Source: Paguma larvata
Lineage: Eukaryota; Chordata; Mammalia; Carnivora; Viverridae
DNA length: 64,000 bases
Reading direction: 5' to 3'
Assembly: GCA_030068075.1 (NCBI GenBank)
Contig: CM057832.1
Coordinates: 81,962,002-82,026,001 of the forward strand
The position numbers and the translations under genes were made by a program. Shown here one piece after another: positions 1 to 9,776 of the stretch. The first letter of the stretch is position 1; every line of letters starts with the position of its first letter. Under the pieces are notes generated by a model. That model made no database searches, was not told the origin of the DNA, and saw nothing but the letters and a program-made list of their open reading frames with translations.

Positions 1-1504
1 TCTTGGCACAAGCAAGGATGAAATTTGGGGCACAGACCTCCATCCCTCAGCACTCCAGGAGGGGACTCGAGAGATACATTTTCCTGTAACCACATCAGCA
101 TTCCTCCTCTCTACTTACTTAACTTTACCTGTATGTCAGCTCAAATTCCATCTCTCATCTAAAAATTTTCTCCAACACTTCTTCCATACACTTGGGACAA
201 GTACTTTTGACCTATTCTTCCCATTGGCAGTAAGTGTAGATAGTTGATGCTTGGCATTCATAGGTGAGCAACTCCAGAGGCCCATGATGGTAATAATTTG
301 AATTTGACTGATATTTTATTTTAAATTCTAAGAACTGTGAGGCTGGTTACGGAAGTGAGGCATGTAGCTAATAATGGAACCTAGTTTATCAGTTATGACT
401 GGTACCGTGTTCTTTGCAAATACAGCAATTTTAGTACTTATTAAAACTTTCTTTTGAGGTTATTTTTTTCCACTGAAAAACATGTGGACGCCGGTAATGG
501 AATTGAGAAGCAGCTGAGAAGTTTATAAGGAAGTGATTATTCCTCCCCAGAAATAGGCTACATTATATATAATTTTAGACCTATCTAGGGAAAATCATTT
601 ATGTGTGAAGGTGCCATTTAAATATTTTTGACCATATTTTATGAGGGAAGTTGTGTGATATATGAATTTTGAGATGCAAAGATGTCTTAGGACATAATTA
701 TTAGGAAGAGCAAGAGTCTTTTATTCTGTCCAAGTAGTATTTTGTGCATCTTGTTTCACTTCCCTAGGTGGATGTGACTTCCTGAAAATTAGGACAATCT
801 TATTTCTCCATGGCTCCTAGCATAGATCCTTTTCCAAACATATATTGCTCAATAATATCCAATTTTTCAGGAACAAATAAAGATGACACAATTCATGAGA
901 AATAATTGGTTATACTCCCAAATGAACTGCAGCAGCTGGAGTGAATATTGGTTTCGGCTGTGTGTGCAGCCCAAATACCAATATGGAGGTCACTCATTCC
1001 ACCAAAAGTAGGTTACAGTCCTTCAGTCATCACTATAGCATGAGCTCCACTAGGAGGCAGCTGGTCAGAAAGCACTCAAATAGAGAATGTTTTAAGCCAT
1101 GTGAGTGGAATGAGAAGCCATTTCCTGGGAAGAAAACTTAGTGGTCACAACACATTTAGTAGATAGCACTGGAGAGAGTGATTGCCTTTAAGTAACATAG
1201 ATAGTCCTCTATTTAAAGGGTTCTGGAACTTCTGAACTGCACACTGGTAATCTGGGATCTTGATTTGGGTAAGTGACTGTCATTGTACAGAATACCGTGG
1301 AGAAGGGCATCATAAAGGTGACACAAAAGAGGAGAAACAAAACCAGGATCCTGGAGAAATCCAGGAGGGTCATTAACTGAACTTTACCCATCGCTGAGCT
1401 CAGCTGGAGTCGTGAGGATAAAGGACTAGAAATCCACAGTCAAGTTGCATATACACAGTCTAGGTAGGGAGGCATGGTTATGTACCTCATTTTCATTTCA
1501 TACA
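1..1504. other. unique-looking non-coding stretch
   Basis: I recognise no gene, repeat or RNA here. The sequence is AT-rich with stops in all frames; the longest open frames are about 60-66 codons and resemble no known protein. It could hold very old repeat fragments that need a profile search to detect. Confidence 0.5.
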
Positions 1505-1520
1505 GAAAGTTGAATAATTT

Positions 1521-1735
1521 TGAGATGCCTGAGTGGCTCAGTCAGTTGGGCATCTGACTTCAGTTCTAGTCATGATCCCATGGTTCATGGGTTCCAGCCC
1601 TACATCGGGCTCTATGCTGACAGCTTGGAGTTTGAAGCCTGTTTCAAATTCTGTGTGTGTGTTTCCCTCTCTGCCCCTCCCTCTCTCGTGCTCTGTCTCT
1701 CAAAAATAAACAGTTAAAAATTATTTAAAAAAAAG
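1521..1735 (+). mobile_element. CAN-SINE (feline SINEC type), full length
   Basis: The element starts with a tRNA-Lys-like head (gcctgagtggctcagtcag), continues with a region ending ctgacagcttggag and a CT-rich part, and ends in caaaaataaac plus an A-rich tail. A perfect 16-bp target-site duplication, gaaagttgaataattt, flanks it at 1505-1520 and 1736-1751. The exact TSD and near-complete length point to L1-driven insertion. The open frame across it is translated SINE, not a gene. Confidence 0.95.
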
Positions 1736-1751
1736 GAAAGTTGAATAATTT

Positions 1752-2825
1752 CTGAGTTAAAACATCCTACCATGTTTTGCCATAGAAAAGGAACAAACCT
1801 CGTATCCTGGTCTGACTGTTATATACCAGATGCTGCTGCTTGGATTGGGTTAACTCAAGCAAGGTCTCTCCCTTTAGTGAATGCTGTTTCAGTAAAGTTC
1901 ATTTCTGTCTTGGTAGATTGTTGATTACACCAATTTTAAAAGAAGCAGAAAAATCATATGTATTTTCCAAAAGGATTCAGTAGTAGGTCAGTCCTATGTG
2001 GTAAAATGTTCACTGAACTGTCAACTTCACAGCAGAAGAGGCTGTTGAAAGTAGGTTGTACAATTCTCATAGCACTGAATCTGTCCAGTATATTATTTAC
2101 TGTAACATTTGATGATTATAATAAAACAATAAGGAAGATAAATAATTAAATTATGCTTTTGGACACAGTGTTCCAAAAGTTTCAGGCACTCTAGATTTCA
2201 AGTAATTTGTCTCCAGGGTCCTCATAAGCATGTGTTTTGGCCGTGAGTTCTCAATTTTCAGTTAATATAATAAGGACATCCTCTCAAAACCCAAAGAGGA
2301 AAGCCAAACACTGTTTTGAAATTTGAAATTATAAGCCACATAATCAGATTAACTCGAGAGAAAAAACCATTTTATTACTGAGGAAATTACTGTCCTAAAA
2401 AATCTCTTTAGATGCCCTCAGTTCCATGATTTTCTGTATTGTTTCCATGGTGTTGCATAGTTATTATGATTACAGATTTATTCTTTTCCTTGGGGAAAAG
2501 AGGTGTTAGAGTCCCACATGGTTCTATATTTTTCTCTACCCTTGTTGTTGTAAGTTTTGGCAAAAGGATTTTAAAGTCTGTGGTGGGAAAGTACAAAACA
2601 CTGTGTATTTTTAATAGATTTCATTGTTCTACAGGTACTGTTTAACAATCTGTTCTCCCCACCCAAAGATGAGAGCAACCACAAATCTGAGACAATGTGC
2701 TCTTCTCAGCTTCTCTGAGAAGAGATACTTATTTAAAAACTACAGGAGGTCTGGTTTCTGGTTATTTTTGTTTGCATTTTGCCAGCCGTTTTCAGAGTCC
2801 CCTTCCTGTGACAAATGTGAATGTC
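1752..2825. other. unique-looking non-coding stretch
   Basis: No recognisable feature. Several 60-70 codon frames overlap on both strands around 2400-2830 but show no domain, no coding bias that I can see and no splice-site arrangement. Confidence 0.45.
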
Positions 2826-2912
2826 CTTAGGGCAGCAGCCATGTCATCCCCCTCTTTAGACCCCCTACAGCACATGGCAGAGTGCCTGGCACAGTAAACC
2901 TGTGTTGAATTC
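2826..2912 (+). repeat. L2 LINE 3' end fragment
   Basis: The string cagagtgcctggcacagtaa followed by tgttgaattcaactgaattga matches the ancient L2 3' untranslated end (gcctggcacatagtaggtgc, then tgttgaatgaatgaa). It is diverged and short, so family assignment is good but not certain. Confidence 0.6.
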
Positions 2913-3123
2913 AACTGAATTGAAAGAGGGTAAAAAGTCCTTGCCTTTTCAAAATAGCTACAGCTCTGGGAGTAAGACTTCAATGTCTTTAGGGAGTCTA
3001 TCCAAGATGGGTGATATTTCAGAAACCTAGGGTATCCTCCGGAATTTGAATAGAGAGTCACTGGCTTGTTTATAATTTTATTCATTTATTTCTTTTCTTT
3101 GCTTCAGTGACTTTATTGTTTTT

Positions 3124-3252
3124 TATTTACTTTTATTTTTTTATATTTTAATTAGTTACCATACAGTGAAGATATTTGCCAATGACATATTGGATAAAGG
3201 GTTAGTATGCAAAATCTGTAAAGAACTTATCAAACTCAACACCCAAACTACA
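3124..3252 (-). mobile_element. short L1 insertion with 5' inversion
   Basis: A T-rich tail and L1 3' UTR piece in antisense (about 3124-3168, including taattagttaccatacagtg) is joined to a sense-oriented ORF2 piece (about 3169-3252, including ggataaagggttagtatgc). The two pieces lie in opposite orientations inside one imperfect TSD, gactttatt(g/a)ttttt, at 3109-3123 and 3253-3267. This is the known signature of twin priming during L1 reverse transcription. The whole insertion is only about 129 bp. Confidence 0.75.
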
Positions 3253-3482
3253 GACTTTATTATTTTTCAAAAATTCTTTAGCTAAGTCTTAAAATTTGAG
3301 TGTAGTTGACACACAAAGTTAAAATTATTTCAGGTATACAGCATAGTGATTCAACTTCTCTATTATGCTGTCTCTCTACAAGTGTGGCTATCATCTCTCG
3401 TCCCACAATGCTACTATGGTATTGTTGACTGTACTTCCTATGCTGTGCCTTTTACTCCTGTGACTTATTCGTTCCTTTTCCA

Positions 3483-3702
3483 CTTATTTTTATTATTATT
3501 ATTTTTTTTAATTTGAGAGAGAAAGTGAGCAAGCAGGGGAAAGGGACAGAGGGAGAAGGAGAGAGGGAAAAAGACAATCTTAAGAAGGGTCCATGCTCAG
3601 CGTGGAGACTGACGCGGGGCTCAGTGTCATGACCCTGGGATCACTACCTGAGCTGAAATCAAGAGTCAGATGTTTCACTGGCTGAGTAACCCAGGCACCC
3701 CA
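3483..3702 (-). mobile_element. CAN-SINE, older subfamily
   Basis: Reverse-complement SINE: an ATT-rich tail, a GA-rich block, gacgcggggctcagtg and a head ending ctgagtaacccaggcacccc. The flanks share tccttttcca at 3473-3482 and 3703-3712, a plausible TSD. The body differs from the youngest feline copies (ctgggatcactacctgagc), suggesting an older subfamily. It splits the L1 3' UTR. Confidence 0.9.
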
Positions 3703-3850
3703 TCCTTTTCCATTTTTAAGGAGAAGACTGTGTCTTCCACTCCCCTTCATTCTCTTTCCCTATCCCCCCACCTCCTCCCTCTGACACCCATCAGTTCTCT
3801 GTGTTTACAGGTCTGATTCTGCTTTTTGCCTAGTTGTTTATTATTATTAT

Positions 3851-4027
3851 ATAAATTTTTTTAGTGTTTATTTTTGAGAGAGAGAGACAGAGCATGAGTG
3901 GGGGAGGGGTAAAGAAAGAGGGAGACACAGAACTGGAAGCAGACTCCATCTCTGAGCTCTCAGCACAGAGCCCAGGCAGGGCTGAACTCACGGACCACAA
4001 GATCATGACCTGAGCTGAATTATATGC
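3851..4027 (-). mobile_element. CAN-SINE, head-truncated
   Basis: Reverse-complement SINE with tail, GA-rich part and body through gatcatgacctgagctgaa. About 35-40 bp of the tRNA-like head is missing. A 13-bp repeat, ttattattattat, flanks it at 3838-3850 and 4028-4040. It may be a TSD, but it is low-complexity sequence. A 5'-truncated SINE insertion or a later deletion explains the missing head. Confidence 0.85.
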
Positions 4028-4378
4028 TTATTATTATTATGTTTAGATCCTACATATGAGTAAAATCATATGGCATTGGTCTTTCTGACTATTCACTTAG
4101 CATAATGCCCTCGAAGTCCATCCATGTTATCATAAATGTCAATATCTCTTTTTTATGACTGCATAATATTTCATTGTATGTATTTATCACATCTTTCTTA
4201 TCTGTTATAATTAAAAGCAAAAATGCCACATGATTATGTAATTCCACTACTGGATATGTACCCAAAGAAAATGAAAATTTGGAAAATATATATGTACTCT
4301 ACGTTTATTGCAGTATTACTTACAACAGGCAAGATATGGAAGTAACCTAAGTGTTCATTGAGAGACATGTTTATCACT

Positions 4379-4513
4379 TTATTTTTTTTAATGTCTTTTT
4401 ATTTATTTTGAGAGAGTCAGAGAGAGTGTGAGTAGGGGAGGGGCAGAGGGAAAGAAAGAGAGAGAGGATCCCAAGCAGGCTCTGCACTGTCAGAGCAGAC
4501 ATCCAGGTACCCC
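4379..4513 (-). mobile_element. CAN-SINE with internal deletion
   Basis: The tail and GA-rich part (atttattttgagagagtcag) run to ctgcactgtcagagcagac and then join directly to the last bases of the head (atccaggtacccc). About 60-70 bp of the middle, including most of the tRNA-like promoter region, is missing. The flanks gtttatcacttt and acttatcagttt resemble a decayed TSD. Confidence 0.8.
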
Positions 4514-5131
4514 AAATGACTTATCAGTTTAAATCAGCCTACAAATATACTGGATTTGGGGGATATTGTGTGAAATGTATGGATTTTTGGAAGGATAGGT
4601 AACTTACTACATTCTTATATTAAAGACAAGTGAAGTTGAGGGCATAGTTGTAGTTGACTTGTTGCCTTATAACTGCAAATAGTAAGCTTGGTATAGTGGA
4701 AAATGCCAGAACATTAGCATCTGTCTGAGATGAACACAAATTCTAGTGCCTAGCTACAAGTCTCTGAAAAACAAAGATACGATATTATATCAGTTAGGAA
4801 CTTTAATGTTGTACTTGAAAGAACTTCAAGACAAACTGGCTTAAAGCCAAAGGAAATATATTGGCTCAAGTGTAAGTCCAAGGGTAGTTTAGAGACTCAA
4901 ATCACATACTCTGGGGCAGTTTCCCTGAGTCTCTGTTCTGCATTCCTCCATATGATAGTTTTATCTTGAATTGACTTTCTGTATGTTAGAAAGCCTGATA
5001 ATACTACCAACTCTAGTTGAAGAGTGGGAACTCCTCTTTCTCAGAAGTCTGGACATGCATTTCCTTGAGTCTCACAGCCTCTGACTGGAATACTTTCCCA
5101 TTCTTGAACCTTTGGCTTTGTCCAAAGGAGC
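4514..5131. other. unassigned non-coding stretch
   Basis: No gene is seen. The part around 4795-5010 (aactggcttaaagccaaagg, attggctcaagtgtaagtcc) reads like an old, diverged interspersed repeat, but I cannot name the family. Confidence 0.35.
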
Positions 5132-5515
5132 TATGATGGCCTGAATTGTGTCTCTTCCCCCAGCTTTGTGTTTTGACCTCTAATCCCTGGTACCTTAAGA
5201 ATGTGACTGTATTTGAAGATAGAGCTCCTAAAGAGGTCATTAAGGTAAAATGAGGCCAGGTGGTTGGGACCCATTATACTACTGGTGTAAGAGGAGATTA
5301 GGACAGGTATATGGGCGCACAGAGAAAGACCATGTAAAGACACAACAAGAAGTCTTACTAGTAATCCAAGGAGAGAGGCCTCAGAAGAAAGAAAATGTGT
5401 TGACACCTTGATTCTGGAGTTTGAGCCTCCAGAACAGTGAGAAAAATACATATCTGTTATTTAAGCTACCGCAGCCTGTGGTATTTGGTCATGGCAGCTC
5501 TAGTAGTCTAGTATA
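5132..5515 (+). mobile_element. solo LTR, MaLR/MLT1-like
   Basis: The order of blocks is that of a MaLR-type LTR: a start like tgatggcctgaattgtgtct, then ctggtaccttaagaatgtga, gaggtcattaaggtaaaatg, agagaaagaccatgtaaaga, cttgattctggagtttgagc and cctccagaacagtgagaaa, ending in ttggtcatggcagctctag. It is about 384 bp, the usual size, with many substitutions. No internal retroviral sequence adjoins it. The subfamily is uncertain. Confidence 0.65.
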
Positions 5516-6785
5516 AGGAGACAGGATATACTGGTATAAGTCAAAGGAAATGGGATGTAGTCAACCTCTTTCAACTTTTTGGTGGAATATTAAGAAAGGG
5601 ACGTTTCCCAAAGGAGATTTCCATTTATGTCTCTAGATGGAGGGAGAAAAAACTGAGGAGTCCAATTCAGATGCCCCTTATACATATTTACTATAAGTAT
5701 ATTGAGAACAAGGCCTGATTTATGGTATAGTTGACAAACATTCACTGGCCCATTGTTCCCTTCTGGCTTTCCCTTCTTTTGACACTAATTCTGTTTTACC
5801 TCTATAACTTCCCTGAATTGGTTTCACAAAAGAGCAAAATTTTCCAAATTTTCTACATAAGGTCCCTGACTTTCCTTCATTTCTCCATACTCTTGGTATC
5901 TCTGGGACAGAAGTCTTAGCATTTTTGGTAGGGCTTGCTTCACTTCCTCATGCTCTGTTAGATGGTATTTTTTAAGGAGGTACATTAAATATTTTTATAT
6001 CACAGGGATGGATTATCATCCCATTGACATTTCACTGAACCCTACAAGGATGACTTGTCAACTGGGACAAGAAATAAGAAGTGAGTGAGCTCTTAATTTT
6101 ATTAGGAGGCTTAGCCCAGGTAGGCTGTGTGATTGTTTTGTAATTAAGTACCCGTGCAAGGAGGAAAAGTACTCTTCTTTCATTACATGAAGCAGTGAGG
6201 TTGAAAACATAGAATTGGGTTCAGAATATTGAAGTCCCTGTTCTACTACCAAACCTGTCTGCTTTACTGTGTGTTCTAGATGGTTTCTGTTTGCCTCTCT
6301 GGTCTACTCTACACTTTCTGTGCCCTATGGTGGAGGCCTACTTGTGTGAATTTTCAGCTTGTTGTTAGGCACAGCCAATAGGGAGCCTGGCAGCAGAGCA
6401 GACAGAGGGAGGAGAGGAAGGTGAGTGTTCTATTACTGTTTGTCTCATTATCATCAATCTCAGGTCATAGACCCTGTCAAGCAGCCCTTCACACAGAATT
6501 TTCTCTGCTTCTGGGTTCCTGGGGCCACTTCTTCCTCTTCTTCCTTCCTTCCTGGAGGTGGGAGAACTCCTCAGTATTCCTAGTCCCGAGGCACAGTACT
6601 AATTCTTTACCAGGCTCACACCCTTCCAAATCATTTGTGAATCTGTCCTTAATTTGAATGTGTCATCCCTTTTCTGCAGGGACCCTAACATGGTAATTGA
6701 CTACTATTTGCATAACACATCACAGCTTACAAAAGCTCTTCAACATAATCTTATTATCTCATGATATTTTAGATTTAATATATGT
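5516..6785. other. unique-looking non-coding stretch
   Basis: No recognisable gene, RNA or repeat. The 60-80 codon open frames at 5731-5919 and 6421-6657 are hydrophobic because of T-rich DNA and match nothing I know. An unusually clean polypyrimidine run lies near 6528-6557. Confidence 0.4.
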
Positions 6786-7018
6786 AGTGATTAAGTAGAT
6801 GGGTTCTCAAGTTCGAGAAATGTCACCTTGGGCAAGGTGCATGACCTTTCTGTGCCTCGAGTTCCTTCATCTGTATGGTGTGAGTGATGATATTAGTATC
6901 AATCCTACAATGTGTTGTTTTCCTTAGGATAGAATGAGATATGTAATATATGTAAAGCACTCATCAAAATTCCTGGCTCATATTAAGTACTCAACAAATA
7001 TTAGCCATTGTTGGTACT
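6786..7018 (+). repeat. MIR SINE
   Basis: A nearly full-length ancient MIR. Key blocks are gtgattaagtagatgggttc, accttgggcaaggtgcatga, cctttctgtgcctcgagttc, ttcatctgtatggtgtgag, atatgtaaagcactcatcaa and ctcatattaagtactcaaca. Divergence is typical of an element older than placental radiations. Confidence 0.85.
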
Positions 7019-7049
7019 GTATTTGTTTATTCCTACTGCTTGTATGCTT

Positions 7050-7430
7050 CCACAGGTCATGTTCTGAATGGAACCAGATGCCTCAGTGAAGTTTGAGGTG
7101 CAAGGTGTTTATTAGGGATCAAGGCCTGTGGAAGGAAAGCGAATAAAAGCAGGGATGGTCAGAGGAAGATTTTGACCTTCAAGACGGGCAGTTAAAGTTT
7201 CAGGCCATCCAGTGGCAAACTCTGGAGGAAAATTGCCCTTTAGATGCTCCAGATTGAGCCAGATATGGCCCGGCCTTTATAACCCTGCCTCTCTCAGCCA
7301 CAAACAAGGGCATTACCACAGGTATTGTTGTGCAGCTGAAGCCAGTCCTGGAGGAGGTGACCCCTGGAAGCTGTCAGCTCACAGTCCCCACAGCCAGGTA
7401 GCAAGTCCATCCTTGAAGGGGAATCTAGGT
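7050..7430 (-). mobile_element. LTR-like end of an ERVL-type element
   Basis: Read on the minus strand it has a TATA-box-like sequence (TATAAA complement at 7276-7281) followed about 170 bp later by a poly(A) signal (AATAAA complement at 7108-7113) and a tail ending ggcatctggttcc, an LTR arrangement. A similar order, ctttcct..cacagg..taataaa..ggttcc, occurs at 11381-11790 beyond the retroviral interior, so the two are probably the ends of one old minus-strand provirus. Homology between them is weak by eye. Confidence 0.45.
7276..7281 (-). promoter_or_regulatory. TATA-box-like site in LTR
   Basis: The plus strand shows TTTATA within cggcctttataacc, giving TATAAA on the minus strand in a GC-richer context. 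It lies about 165 bp upstream of the AATAAA signal, as expected for a U3/R arrangement. Activity is not implied. Confidence 0.35.
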
Positions 7431-8601
7431 TGCCGGGGTCCTTGTTCCAGGGAATCTAGGAGTCCACGAAGGACGGGCGGTCAGGCAAAATGAAGTGAGA
7501 GAGCCACGAGTGAGATGGAATCTGATGACCAAGCATGCATCCCTGGCAATTCTGGCATCTCTGCTTTGCTGATCTCAGTGTCTATATTTTTTTTTTAATG
7601 TTTATTTATTTTTGAGAGACATAGAGGCACAGCATGAACAGGGGAAGTGCAGAGAGAGAGGGAGATACAGAATCGGAAGCAGGCTCCAGGCTCCAAGCCA
7701 TCAGCACAGAGCCCGACGCGGGGCTCAAACTCACAGACCGCGAGATCGTGACCTGAGCCGAAGTCGGCCGCCCAACCGACTGAGCCACCCAGGCGCCCCT
7801 CAGTGTCTATATTTTTAAAGGTAGCGAGTGACATTATATCAGTGACAAGGCATTCTTTACAACATACATTGTTGTCACAAGACCTATGTAATCATCTATA
7901 GGTTTATGGTAGCTTTTGTAAGAGTATTTTGTTATTGCGTTTTTATTATAAGGGAGCATGGGGATGAGAATTACAAAAGGATTTGGGAAATGTTAACCTC
8001 AGGGAGGTGCTCAATATTTGCTGCTGATCAATGAAGATATGTGTAGCTATTTTAGTTTGTACCTTATCTATAAGCAGTGCTTCTAACTTTTGGGCTAGGC
8101 TAACCTCTGGGGAAGGTCCTAAGTCTCTTTACGATCTCTCCCATCAGTCTGTTAATTCTGAGAGAAGCTCTACAGAGATGTGCCTTGAGGTTTTATGGTG
8201 GGGCTGAGGGGAGCAATACTTGTAGGGAAAATCTAGCTTGGTTCAAGGAGTCTTGGGGCCTAACGTCTGCTCATTTCTAGCCATCTCATAACTGCTATTC
8301 TATATGATCAATTTGTGTAACCTATCCCCAAGAGGCAACCTTGAGGTTACTTCTGGCCAGGTTACTCTCATAAAGATTTTATCCGTCAAGGCATGACACT
8401 CCAGGTCCCCTTTTCCATGTGCCGTAAAACCAAAGAGCATTATATCCCTTAGGCCAACGATAGCAGTTCAAGAAATCTAGGACTGAAAGATTATTTAGAA
8501 GGAGGTAAAACTAGGCGCCAGTTTGGCTGGTGGGATTTTTGCTTCAACCTTTCCCACGCAGGGAGGGGTCTCAACCTGTGAGCCCAAAATGGCTCCCAAC
8601 A
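7431..8601 (-). mobile_element. class II ERV (betaretrovirus-like) solo LTR, copy 1
   Basis: On the minus strand it begins tgttgggagccattttggg and ends ccccggca, matching the TG...CA rule and the TGTTGGGAGCC start typical of class II LTRs. It is flanked by a near-exact 6-bp TSD, ctaggt at 7425-7430 and ctaggc at 8602-8607, the TSD length of this class. Minus the SINE inside, it is about 960 bp. No internal region remains, so it is a solo LTR. It is related to the LTR at 40975-41785: both contain ggccaggttactctcat-like and agcccaagatggctcc-like blocks. Confidence 0.7.
7592..7798 (-). mobile_element. CAN-SINE, young full-length copy
   Basis: Near-consensus feline SINE in reverse complement: tttatttatttttgagagac, a GA-rich block, agcccgacgcggggctcaaa, and a head ending tgagccacccaggcgccc. 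The TSD ctcagtgtctatattttt is perfect at 7574-7591 and 7799-7816. Intact CpGs (gacgcgg, cgcgagatcg, gtcggccgcc) suggest low age. It lies inside the class II LTR close to where that LTR's poly(A) signal is expected. Open frames here are translated SINE. Confidence 0.97.
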
Positions 8602-8989
8602 CTAGGCCATGCCATTAGAACTACAATTCTAATAATGACATTAGATCCACTTTTACATATATGTTCAGTGAACAACTTCTCCAGGATTCCACTGGGCTTC
8701 TCCTCCTGAGGGAAATTGGAAGAGGGGAGTTAGTGGGATGAGCTGCAGTCCATGCTGTTGCACTTGGCCTCAGAGCCATAGTTGGTGCTCATCTGTCCTT
8801 TCCACTAAAAGTTGCCCTTACCTCACTTATCACCTGTCTTGATGGCCTTACCTGTTAATGTGATCCATTCATCATGTACAAGGGGCCTAAGCTCCTGATC
8901 GCTATGCCCTTCATAGATTAGCGTTTGTGTACTTGCCTACTTACAGTCAAATTGGACAAAGGAGTACCAAATGGATTACCTGGGGTCCA

Positions 8990-9250
8990 TATATATCCCT
9001 TCCTGCCCCCGTGTGTAACAGCTCTACCTTCTCCTAGTGATCAGGGTAAATTCTCCTGCCAGGGCGGCAACTCTTCTTGCCTGCTGGTCCCTGAATGTGA
9101 GTCTAAAACGTCCAGGTGGCAATTGTAGCTGATAATTCAGTGGTACTCTCTGCCTCCTGGTGGTGAAAGTACACCCTATTTGCGAAGCAGAATCTCCAGC
9201 CATAAAGAGTTCTAATGGGATTGGAAGTAGAGTCCTCTAGTGAGTGACGG
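8990..9250 (-). pseudogene. dUTPase-like remnant of ERVL pol
   Basis: Translation of the minus strand around 9085-9129 gives a run containing LQLPPGRFR, which resembles the conserved dUTPase-domain segment that ERVL-type elements carry after integrase. Frame breaks lie on both sides, so it is not functional. Position downstream of the integrase fragment on the same strand supports the call. The short match is the limit of the evidence. Confidence 0.45.
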
Positions 9251-9534
9251 AGAATAATGGTAAGTGGTCTCTACTGCCTCCACCCCATGTGTTGTTCCCA
9301 GACACATGTCTTCCCATTGAAGACACTTTGATATAATTCAGAGACTATACCCTGAAGGTGACACCCCATCAGCACAGATTATTGTGGGCCAGCACTTTAC
9401 CTATGCCTTTAGGAGTCCGTTATAGTACTCCATCAGGATTCTGGGTGCTGTGGTACATGATGGGGCTAGTGGATCCCATGGACATTGGCTTACTCCTACA
9501 CTGCCTGTGCTGTAAGGTGAGTACTCTATTCTTT

Positions 9535-9776
9535 TTTTAAATAATTTTTAATGTCTTTTTTTATTTTTGAGAGAGAAAGAGAGAGAGAAAGACTGAGACA
9601 GAGAGCGAATAGGGGAAGGGCAGAGAGAGAGAGAGAGAGGAAAACAGAATCTGAAGCAGGCTCCTGACTCTGAGCTGTCAGAACAGAGCCCTACACAGAG
9701 CTTAAACTCATGAACCATAAGATCATGACCTGAGCCAAAGTAGGATGCTTAACCAACTGAACCACCCAAGCTCCCC
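9535..9776 (-). mobile_element. CAN-SINE in ERVL remnant
   Basis: Reverse-complement SINE with a long GA-rich block (gagagaaagagagagagaaag), then cagaatctgaagcaggctcc, gagccctacacagagcttaa and a head ending accacccaagctcccc. Moderate divergence, for example loss of CpGs, indicates an older copy. The TSD is unclear; gtgagtactctattct and atgagt..cattct on the two sides are only suggestive. Confidence 0.9.

Larger units (their letters stand above)
3282..4372 (-). mobile_element. older L1 3' part with 5' inversion, hosting SINEs
   Basis: From 3282 to about 4198 the sequence is antisense L1 3' UTR to distal ORF2 (gtgtagttgacacacaaag, caggtatacagcatagtgat, cacttagcataatgccctc). From about 4205 to 4372 it switches to sense-strand distal ORF2 (gtaattccactactggatat, caagatatggaagtaaccta). 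The sense part ends where the antisense part begins in L1 order, so this is best read as one insertion with an inverted 5' segment. Three SINEs interrupt or abut it. I could not define a TSD. Confidence 0.7.

Noticed and set aside
1521..1735. tRNA-Lys gene in SINE heads
   Set aside because: Only the tRNA-like promoter part is present, with mutations and no cloverleaf or acceptor stem; it is the SINE head.
7595..7834. Open frames of 60-80 codons on both strands
   Set aside because: They are translations of a CAN-SINE; near-identical peptides appear at 29158-29346, 31180-31362, 34214-34429, 34926-35120 and 37539-37739.
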